From: Haladaptatus sp. QDMS2
GTDB lineage: Archaea; Halobacteriota; Halobacteria; Halobacteriales; Halococcaceae
DNA length: 64,000 nucleotides
Assembly (NCBI RefSeq): GCF_029338295.1
Contig: NZ_CP119791.1
Coordinates: 2,852,001 to 2,916,000 of the forward strand
Direction: 5' to 3'
The notes beneath the pieces were generated by a model, which saw nothing but the letters and a program-made list of their open reading frames with translations, ran no database searches and was not told where the DNA came from. Positions 58,144 through 64,000 of the stretch are shown here, piece after piece. The translations under genes were made by a program, and so were the position numbers. How positions within the stretch are numbered: position 1 is the stretch's first letter; each line of letters opens with the position of its first letter.

Positions 58144-58216
58144 TGGGACCACCCGGATTTGAACCAGGGTCACAGCGTCCCAAACGCTGAAGGATACCAA
58201 GCTACCCCATGGTCCC
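58144..58216 (-). tRNA. tRNA-Pro (anticodon UGG)
   Basis: 73 bases on the minus strand. Acceptor stem GGGACCA / TGGTCCC pairs perfectly with discriminator A (58144). The anticodon stem CAGCG / CGCTG holds loop TTTGGGA, so the anticodon is UGG (Pro, CCA codon). T-arm GGTTCAAATCC is standard. The 3' CCA is not encoded. No intron seen. Its 3' end is repeated twice downstream. Confidence 0.95.
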
Positions 58217-58282
58217 GCATTACTGGCTTATCGGCAGCAGTTGTAAAGGGTTTCGTTCCGCGTCTGTCGGTTTGCTACCGAC
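58217..58282. other. Short spacer between tRNA-Pro and SLC13-type gene
   Basis: 66 bases. It contains the tRNA promoter region (minus strand) and the end of the transporter gene; no other signal is supported. Confidence 0.3.
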
Positions 58283-60094
58283 CTACACGCCCCAAATCAT
58301 GTAAATGCCCACTGTCGTCACGACGGCGAACACCAGTTGCAGCGGCGTGCCTACCTTCACAAAGTCCATGAATTTGTAGCCACCCGGCCCGTAGACGAAC
58401 AGGTTGGTCTGGTAGCCAACGGGCGTCATGAACGCCGTCGAGGCGGCGAACGTCACCGCGAGGACGAACGAGAAGGCGTTCGCGTCGATGTCGGCGGCGG
58501 CCTGAATCGCCACCGGAATCATGAGCACCACGCTCGCGTTGTTGCTGATGATGTTCGTGAGCAGAGCCGTTCCGATGTAGAACACGCCGAGCACGCCGAT
58601 TGCTGGCAACACGTCCGCAGACATCACGATGAGGTTGGCGAGGAACTCTGCTGCGCCCGTGCGCTCCATCGCGATGCCGAGGGGAATCACGCCCGCGAGC
58701 AGGAAGATGACGTCCCACTGGACGGCTTCGTACACCTCTGGTGGGCGGAGACAGCCGGTTGCGACCATGGCAATCGCCCCGCCGAGTGCGGAGACGACGA
58801 TGGGCACGACGTTGAGCGCGGCGAGCGCGACGACGCCGACGACGATGCCGACGGCGATTGGAATCTTCGACTCACGATAGTCAGGGCGTTCGACTTCCTG
58901 GGCGATGATGAAGTTTCGATTCCGGCTGAGGCGGTTGATGCTTTCGGTGGTCGCCTGCACGAGCAGCGTGTCACCCGCCCGAAGCGGGGAGTTGTCCATC
59001 CGCTGGCGGATGAGTTCCCCACCACGACGCACCGCGAGGACGGTGGCGTCGTAGCGCTGGCGGAAGTTCGCCGTCGAGAGCGACTGCCCGACGAGCGCAG
59101 AAGAGGGGGCGACGACCATCTCGACCAGGTTGCGCCCTTCGCCCATCTTCTCCAGTTCCTCGTCGGTGACCTTGACTTCGGGAAGCAGGTCGAGGCCCTC
59201 CGCGTCGAGAAGTTGGACGAGCGTCCGGCGGTCGGTACGCACCGCGAAAATGTCCCCCGCCTGAATCGTCTTCGGGCCGAGTGGTTCGAGGAAGACCGCA
59301 TCGTTGCGAATCAGTTGAATCAGGTCCACGTCGAAGTCCGTCTCCTTGAGCGCTTCCTGGACGGTCTGGCCGATGATGGGCGAATCCTTGCGGACGACCA
59401 CTTCGGTCAGGTACTCGGCCATCTGATACTCCTCAGTCAGGTCCTCTTCCGGCTTGATACGCTCTGGGAGGAGGAACCGGCCGACGACGAGCAGGTAGAT
59501 GATGCCGACCACGGTCACGATGGCCCCGAGTTGCGTGAACTCGAACATCGTAAACGACCGCCCGAGCAGTCGCCCCGAGAGGTCAGACGCGAGGATGCTG
59601 GTCGAGGTTCCGATGAGCGTCAGCATCCCGCCGAACATCGAGGCGTAGGAGAGGGGAATCAGGAGTTTCGACGGCGAGGTACGTCCCTTGTGCGCGAGGT
59701 CGGTCACCATCGGCAGGAGAATCGCCACAGCTGCCGTGTTGTTGATGAACCCCGAGATGGGGCCGACGATGCCCATCGTCGCGAATAACTGTCTGCTCTC
59801 GCTTTCGCGTGTATATCGCCCCACCCACGTCCCGAGCATCTGGACCACGCCGGTTCGCTGAATGCCGTAGCTCAGAATGAACATCGCGAGGACGGTCACC
59901 GTCGCCGGACTGGCGAACCCGGAGATGCCGTCTTCGGGTGTGATGCCGGTCAGCGGCCCGAACACCATCAGCGCGACCATGATGCCGATGGCGGTGATAT
60001 CGACTGGGACGGGTTCGGTTGCAAAGAGGAACAGCGCTACGAGGATGATGGCGAAAACCACCAGGGCTCCTGGGTCAAGCGCTGTTACTACCAC
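58283..60094 (-). CDS. SLC13/DASS-type sodium transporter with two TrkA-C domains
   Basis: 603 residues from GTG 60094; ATG 60160 and GTG 60061 (with GGAG at 5-nt spacing) are alternatives. N-terminal half has membrane helices with TEPVPVDITAIGIMV, FINNTAAVAILLPMVTDLAH and SYASMFGGMLTLIGTSTSIL (Na+ and substrate sites). The centre (about 225-395) holds two RCK_C/TrkA-C cytosolic domains (EVVVRKDSPIIGQTVQEA and NLVEMVVAPSSALVGQSLS), then more helices with IISNNASVVLMIP and AASTAFMTPVGYQTN. It imports di- or tricarboxylates or sulfate; the ligand is unknown. It sits tail-first toward the tRNA. Confidence 0.88.
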   Translation of the reverse strand: MVVTALDPGALVVFAIILVALFLFATEPVPVDITAIGIMVALMVFGPLTGITPEDGISGFASPATVTVLAMFILSYGIQRTGVVQMLGTWVGRYTRESESRQLFATMGIVGPISGFINNTAAVAILLPMVTDLAHKGRTSPSKLLIPLSYASMFGGMLTLIGTSTSILASDLSGRLLGRSFTMFEFTQLGAIVTVVGIIYLLVVGRFLLPERIKPEEDLTEEYQMAEYLTEVVVRKDSPIIGQTVQEALKETDFDVDLIQLIRNDAVFLEPLGPKTIQAGDIFAVRTDRRTLVQLLDAEGLDLLPEVKVTDEELEKMGEGRNLVEMVVAPSSALVGQSLSTANFRQRYDATVLAVRRGGELIRQRMDNSPLRAGDTLLVQATTESINRLSRNRNFIIAQEVERPDYRESKIPIAVGIVVGVVALAALNVVPIVVSALGGAIAMVATGCLRPPEVYEAVQWDVIFLLAGVIPLGIAMERTGAAEFLANLIVMSADVLPAIGVLGVFYIGTALLTNIISNNASVVLMIPVAIQAAADIDANAFSFVLAVTFAASTAFMTPVGYQTNLFVYGPGGYKFMDFVKVGTPLQLVFAVVTTVGIYMIWGV

Positions 60095-60134
60095 AGCAGT
60101 ATGTATTTTGCAACTGCCAAAAAGAGTGCGGTCG

Positions 60135-62189
60135 TCAGGATTCCTCGTCGCGCAACTCAATGTTCGCCACGATTTCGTACGGGTCGAGGCCCTTCCGAAT
60201 GCCGTCTAACATGGCGAACGCCTCGGGCGGCGAGAGGAAGTGACGCGTCACCGCCCGCCCGAGGGGTGTCGGTTCGAACCCGTCGATGAACTCGTACTGG
60301 AGGAGTTTTCCGATTGCGTGTTTCGTCGAGAAATCGCCGAGCATCCGGTCATTCAGGCGCTTTGCGCCCTTCCCCGCAACGACGAGGTTCGCGAGCGTCT
60401 CCTCGATGGCGGCGTCCTCGTCGTACGGCGTCCGCACCGATTCCATCTCGTCTTTGAGCAGGGTGAAGGCCACCTCGTCCTCAGAGCGCTCCATACTGCC
60501 GTGGTAGGACCCGTCCGGCTCGACGAGCAGGTAGACGACACCCTTGTCGTGGTAGTCGGGGCGGCCCGCACGCCCGAGCATCTGGTGGAACTCCTGGACG
60601 GAGAGCCACTCGATACCCATCGCGAGCGAGTCGAAGATGACCTGCGAAGCCGGAAAGTCGACCCCAGCGGCCAGTGCGGCTGTCGTGACGACTGCCGCCA
60701 GTTCCTGCTCTGCGAACATCCTTTCGACCTTTTTCCGCCGCTTGTAGTCGAGGCCGGCGTGGTACGGCGCGGCGTTGTACTCGAGTTTTCGCGAAATCTC
60801 GTGACAGCGCCGGCGGGAGTTCGTGAAAATAATCGTCTGCCCTCGGTAGCCCTTCGAGGACTTGGTGTCGAAGGCACGTTTGACGAGTTTGTTTTCGATG
60901 CGCGGCTTCTCGGCCCCCGAGGCGAACGTGACGTGGCGCTCGATTGGCACGGGCCGCTCTTCGAACTCGATGAGCGTGGCTTCCAGCCGTTTTGCCAGCC
61001 ACTTCGGGTTGCCGACGGTTGCAGAGAGGTAAATCCACTGCGCCCCCTTGTACGACTGCTTGCGTTTTGCGCGCTGCTCGCAGTAGTGTTTCAGCCGGGC
61101 GATGAGGCCGTCGAGGCGGTGGCCTCGCCCCTCGTCTTCGAGCATGTGCACCTCGTCGATGACGACGGTGCCGATGTCACCGAGGTCCTTGCCCGTCCGC
61201 AGCGCGTGGTCAATCCCCTCGTAGGTTCCCACAATTACGTCAGCGTTCGGGTCGAAGCGGTTGCCGTTGTCCTGGACTCGGCTCGCGCCGACTCGAATCG
61301 TGACTTTGCCGAGGTGGCCGTAGCGTTTCTTGAAGTCCTCGTGTTTCTGGTTCGCGAGGGCGACGAGGGGCACGAGAAACAGCATCTTCCCCTTGTTGTT
61401 CAGGTGGTTGTTGATGCCGGCCATCTCCCCGATGAGCGTCTTGCCCGTCGCCGTCGCGCTCACGACGAGTTGGTCGTTGCCGTCGAGCAGCCCATTTCTG
61501 ACCGAGAGGCTCTGGACGGGGAGCAAGGTATCGAACCGGTCTGCGAGGAGGTCCTTGATGCCTGGGTGCATCTTGAGTTCGTCCGTCTTGACCGGGTTGA
61601 CGTCCTCGACGGTGGCCGAAATCTCGTCGAATTTCGTCAGGTCGGGGTCTAAGTTCCCCTTGAGCAGGTTCGTGATGCGCTCTAAGTTCTGGACCGAAAG
61701 CAGGAGTTCTTCGAGGCGTTCGACCGCCGTCGCGGTCAGGTCGCCCTGGAAAGAGAGTTCCCGTTCGAGTTCGCGTTTCGCACAGTCGGTACAGATGTGC
61801 TCGCGGTCGGTTTCGATGGCCGTCTTGCTCGTGAGCGGCGAGTACCGTCCTTCACCAGCACAAATCCGACAGGTGCGCACGCGAGTGGCTTCGAGTTGGT
61901 AGCCGGCGAGCATCTCTCGGAGTTCTTCTGCTGCGTGCTGGGAGGTCTGCTCTGAGATGCGGATACGCGTGGCTCGCCGGGCGATCTCGACGAACTGGTC
62001 GGGACTGCGTGGCTCCTCGCTCGACCCGCGAATCACCCGAAAGCGGGCGGGTCGCGGACCGGCGTTCGTCTCTTTGAGTTCGAGCCGGGCGCGAAAGACC
62101 CGCTCTCCGTCCCGCATGACGGATACGAGGTAGTAGTCGCCAACCTCGTGGAGGAACAGCGTGTCGACCCGGGCGAGCTGCTGTGACAC
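60135..62189 (-). CDS. Ski2-like DEAD/DEAH-box helicase with zinc finger
   Basis: 684 residues from GTG 62189, supported by a TATA-like GGCCTAAG about 27 bases upstream. An N-terminal domain (1-90) and a Cys cluster (CRICAGEG and CTDCAKRE, about 107-143) precede the helicase: Walker A SATATGKTLIGE, VIDEVHMLEDEG (DEVH), SATVGNP, and in RecA2 IIFTNSRRRCHEIS, TTAALAAGVDFPASQVIF and HQMLGRAGRPDY (motif VI). The C-terminal half is typical for COG1202-type archaeal helicases. A role in DNA repair or RNA processing is suspected. The gene ends before the SLC13-type gene start. Confidence 0.92.
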   Translation of the reverse strand: MSQQLARVDTLFLHEVGDYYLVSVMRDGERVFRARLELKETNAGPRPARFRVIRGSSEEPRSPDQFVEIARRATRIRISEQTSQHAAEELREMLAGYQLEATRVRTCRICAGEGRYSPLTSKTAIETDREHICTDCAKRELERELSFQGDLTATAVERLEELLLSVQNLERITNLLKGNLDPDLTKFDEISATVEDVNPVKTDELKMHPGIKDLLADRFDTLLPVQSLSVRNGLLDGNDQLVVSATATGKTLIGEMAGINNHLNNKGKMLFLVPLVALANQKHEDFKKRYGHLGKVTIRVGASRVQDNGNRFDPNADVIVGTYEGIDHALRTGKDLGDIGTVVIDEVHMLEDEGRGHRLDGLIARLKHYCEQRAKRKQSYKGAQWIYLSATVGNPKWLAKRLEATLIEFEERPVPIERHVTFASGAEKPRIENKLVKRAFDTKSSKGYRGQTIIFTNSRRRCHEISRKLEYNAAPYHAGLDYKRRKKVERMFAEQELAAVVTTAALAAGVDFPASQVIFDSLAMGIEWLSVQEFHQMLGRAGRPDYHDKGVVYLLVEPDGSYHGSMERSEDEVAFTLLKDEMESVRTPYDEDAAIEETLANLVVAGKGAKRLNDRMLGDFSTKHAIGKLLQYEFIDGFEPTPLGRAVTRHFLSPPEAFAMLDGIRKGLDPYEIVANIELRDEES

Positions 62190-62227
62190 GTTCGCGAATA
62201 CGCGGGCCGGGGTACTTAGGCCGCTCG

Positions 62228-62602
62228 CTACTCGACGAGTTCGATAGCGTTGTCACCGTTCGGAACCGCACAGAGGAACGACCCCTCTTCGTCGCTCTCG
62301 TTTAGGTACCAGTGGACCACGCCCGCGGGAATCAGTAGTGAGTCGCCCGCGGAGACGGTGTACTCCTCGTCGCCGATGCCGACGGTGTACTCTCCGGCGA
62401 GGACGTACTGTTCGTGTTCGACTTCGTTCGTGTGTTTCGGGACGGACGCACCGGGGTCGAGGACGAATCGTCGGATGGCGAAATGCGGAGCCCCTTGGTC
62501 CTCGCTCAGGAGGACGCCTTTTTGCATTCCCTCGGCCGCGCCGACGGGTTCGTACTCGATGTCTGCGGCGCGACGCACGAGGGGTACTGGCGTTTCGGTC
62601 AT
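62228..62602 (-). CDS. Cupin-domain protein
   Basis: 124 residues from ATG 62602, with a TATA-like ATCTTAACC about 26 bases upstream. A complete single cupin: SVPKHTNEVEHEQYVLAGEYTV gives metal His/His/Glu, and SLLIPAGVVHWYLNESDEEG gives motif 2 with His. Often oxalate decarboxylase-like or sugar-binding; here function is unknown. Cytosolic (no signal). Confidence 0.87.
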   Translation of the reverse strand: MTETPVPLVRRAADIEYEPVGAAEGMQKGVLLSEDQGAPHFAIRRFVLDPGASVPKHTNEVEHEQYVLAGEYTVGIGDEEYTVSAGDSLLIPAGVVHWYLNESDEEGSFLCAVPNGDNAIELVE

Positions 62603-62730
62603 ACGTCCTCTACCCAGCGCGTCGGGTTAAGATTTGGTCACGTCGCCCCACCAGCACATATCCCGACTGAAACGTGTAGCTTTCTGACAGAGCACGCGCT
62701 CTTAAGGCGATTGCGCGCTTACCATGGGGC

Positions 62731-63930
62731 ATGCGTAGTTTCCAGATCGGGCGGCTCTTTGGCATCCCGATCAAACTCGACCTGACATTTCTGTTGGTCC
62801 TGCCAGTGTTCGCCTGGCTCATCGGAACGCAGGTCGGGCTGTGGGCGGGGACGTTGAACGACCTCTGGGGGACGGGTATCGACCCGGCGAATCTGAACGG
62901 CAGCCAGCGACCGCTCATTCTCGGCGCGGTCAGCGCCGTTGGCCTGTTTGTCGGCGTCGTCCTCCACGAACTTGGCCACTCGCTGGTCTCGATGCGGTTT
63001 GGCTACCCCATCGCCTCCATCAAACTCTGGCTGCTCGGCGGGGTGGCCCAGCTCACCGAGATGCCCGAAAACTGGAAGCAGGAACTCCTCATCGCCATCG
63101 CCGGCCCCATCGTCAGCATCGCGCAGGGAATCATCTTCTACCTCGTGCTCATCTCGATTCCCGGCTTCAGTGACCCCATCAAGTTCGTGATTGGCTACCT
63201 GGCGCTCACCAACTTCGCGCTCGCGGCGTTCAACCTCCTGCCGGGCTTCCCGATGGACGGTGGCCGCGTGCTTCGCGCCCTGCTCGCCCGGAATCGCCCC
63301 TACGCCCAGGCCACCCGTATCGCCGCGGAAGTGGGCAAAGCGTTCGCCATCTTCCTCGCGCTCATCGGCCTGTTCGGCGGCGGTGGCATCTTCATGGTCG
63401 CCATCGCTTTCTTCATCTACATTGGAGCCTCCTCAGAGAGCCAGCAGATGACGATGAAGGCCGCCTTCGAGGGCGTTCGCGTCCGCGACATCATGACGCC
63501 AGAAGACCAGGTCGATTCGGTGAGTCCGGACAACTCGGTCACGGAACTGCTCCGGCGGATGTTCGCAGAGCGCCACACCGGCTACCCGGTCATGCGAAAC
63601 GGCGAACTCGTCGGCCTCGTGACTCTCGGCGACGCCCGCGAAGTGAAGGAAGTCGAACGCGACGCCTACACCGTCTCCGACGTGATGAGCGACGAACTCC
63701 ACACGATTTCCCCAGAGAGCAACGCGCTCGATGCCCTCCAGCGCATGCAACAGAACGGCATCGGTCGCCTGCTCGTCGTCGACGAATTCGGCGGATTCCT
63801 CGGCCTCATCTCGCGGACGGACCTTATGACCGCCTTCGACATCATCCAGTCGAGCGGGCCGACGCAGGTACGCCCGGGCCGCCCGGCGGTCGACCCACCG
63901 ACGAAGCCGTTCGACGACCCTTCTCAGTAA
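62731..63930 (+). CDS. Site-2 protease family membrane metalloprotease with CBS domains
   Basis: 399 residues from ATG 62731 (MRSFQIGRLFGIPIKLDL), 25 bases after the TATA-like CTCTTAAGG at about 62698-62707. Membrane region: zinc motif VVLHELGHSLVS (HExxH) near residue 80 and NLLPGFPMDGGRVL (NxxPxxxxDG, the third zinc ligand) near 170. After the last helix (about 230) two CBS domains follow (VRVRDIMTPEDQVDSV, YTVSDVMSDELHTISPE), which bind adenylyl nucleotides and regulate the protease. It cleaves membrane-embedded substrates; targets are unknown. Confidence 0.93.
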   Translation: MRSFQIGRLFGIPIKLDLTFLLVLPVFAWLIGTQVGLWAGTLNDLWGTGIDPANLNGSQRPLILGAVSAVGLFVGVVLHELGHSLVSMRFGYPIASIKLWLLGGVAQLTEMPENWKQELLIAIAGPIVSIAQGIIFYLVLISIPGFSDPIKFVIGYLALTNFALAAFNLLPGFPMDGGRVLRALLARNRPYAQATRIAAEVGKAFAIFLALIGLFGGGGIFMVAIAFFIYIGASSESQQMTMKAAFEGVRVRDIMTPEDQVDSVSPDNSVTELLRRMFAERHTGYPVMRNGELVGLVTLGDAREVKEVERDAYTVSDVMSDELHTISPESNALDALQRMQQNGIGRLLVVDEFGGFLGLISRTDLMTAFDIIQSSGPTQVRPGRPAVDPPTKPFDDPSQ

Positions 63931-64000
63931 TCAGACCGTCTCGATTTCGTCGCGCAACCACGTTTCTGCGGCGTCGAGTGCCGCCGCGTCCTCGCTTCTG
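63931..64000 (-). CDS. C-terminal end of a minus-strand gene (continues beyond window)
   Basis: Reading from the window edge, 22 codons end with ETWLRDEIETV and a TGA at 63931-63933. It directly abuts the protease stop. The acidic, Ala-rich sequence fits a genuine haloarchaeal CDS, but the family cannot be told from this fragment. Confidence 0.5.
   Translation of the reverse strand, partial: RSEDAAALDAAETWLRDEIETV

Noticed and set aside
57925-58371. Plus-strand open frame with GPPGFEP-like repeats across the tRNA-Pro region
   Set aside because: It is a translation of tRNA 3'-end sequence and its duplicates, a well known spurious product type. It overlaps the tRNA and the transporter gene.
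60240-61652. 470-codon plus-strand frame opposite the helicase gene
   Set aside because: The minus-strand helicase has all family motifs. The plus frame is a shadow caused by high GC at third positions, with no domain.
1-64000. CRISPR arrays, rRNA genes or a replication origin
   Set aside because: No regularly spaced repeat array, no rRNA-like sequence, and no orc1/cdc6 gene or ORB-type repeat cluster was seen on reading. The tRNA-tail copies are too few and too uneven for CRISPR.

Overview
The window is chromosomal DNA from a haloarchaeon (class Halobacteria). The signs are high GC outside a few islets, strongly acidic predicted proteins, many leaderless genes with a TTTA(A/T)-type box about 27 nt before the start codon, Tat-type lipoprotein signals, an archaeal MCM replicative helicase, an archaeal prepilin peptidase, a haloarchaeal 2Fe-2S ferredoxin and a tRNA-Pro without encoded CCA. 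The genus cannot be fixed from sequence reading alone. About 65 protein genes, one tRNA gene, three inteins and a decayed transposon end were placed. Most of the window is ordinary, densely packed core genome.

Layout. 1-7 kb: CstA-type peptide transporter (cut by the window edge), an ArsA/Get3-like ATPase with a small partner, a CobW-type metal GTPase, small membrane proteins, upp and a CapA-like secreted phosphoesterase. 7-12 kb: a TRAP transporter (TAXI binding lipoprotein, DUF1850 protein, fused permease). 12-19 kb: pyrE, an ACT protein, hisB and hisA in one run, then a glyoxalase, a phosphate permease, ferredoxin, prepilin peptidase and hisI. 19-27 kb: a GlmM-like mutase, a low-GC islet with a lipoprotein gene, a Na/Ca exchanger, a beta-propeller protein with prs, and a cupin plus HTH pair. 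27-33 kb: ileS, small membrane proteins, and three paralogous haloarchaeal proteins interleaved with a uracil-DNA glycosylase. 33-38 kb: acyl-CoA type enzymes (FlK-like thioesterase, PaaK-like ligase, SDR, enoyl-CoA hydratase), DUF2332 and a methyltransferase.

38-46.4 kb is a single tightly overlapping minus-strand operon: a branched-chain-amino-acid-type ABC importer (binding protein, LivF, LivG, LivH, LivM) with a long-chain-type acyl-CoA ligase embedded between LivG and LivH, followed by a hotdog thioesterase and an amidohydrolase. This suggests uptake and CoA activation of a carboxylic acid rather than of an amino acid.

46.6-58.3 kb is the most unusual part. It holds a MinD-like protein lacking the Walker A lysine, a TnpB transposase remnant with an in-frame hairpin insertion, a small gene broken by a homopolymer frameshift, and an mcm gene of 2271 codons that contains three complete inteins, each with a LAGLIDADG endonuclease, embedded in the AAA+ core. 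After splicing the MCM would be 698 residues. Next to it, a tRNA-Pro gene is preceded by two further copies of its 3' end arranged about 100 bp apart with several palindromes. The window closes with a SLC13-type transporter, a Ski2-like helicase, a cupin and a site-2 protease with CBS domains.
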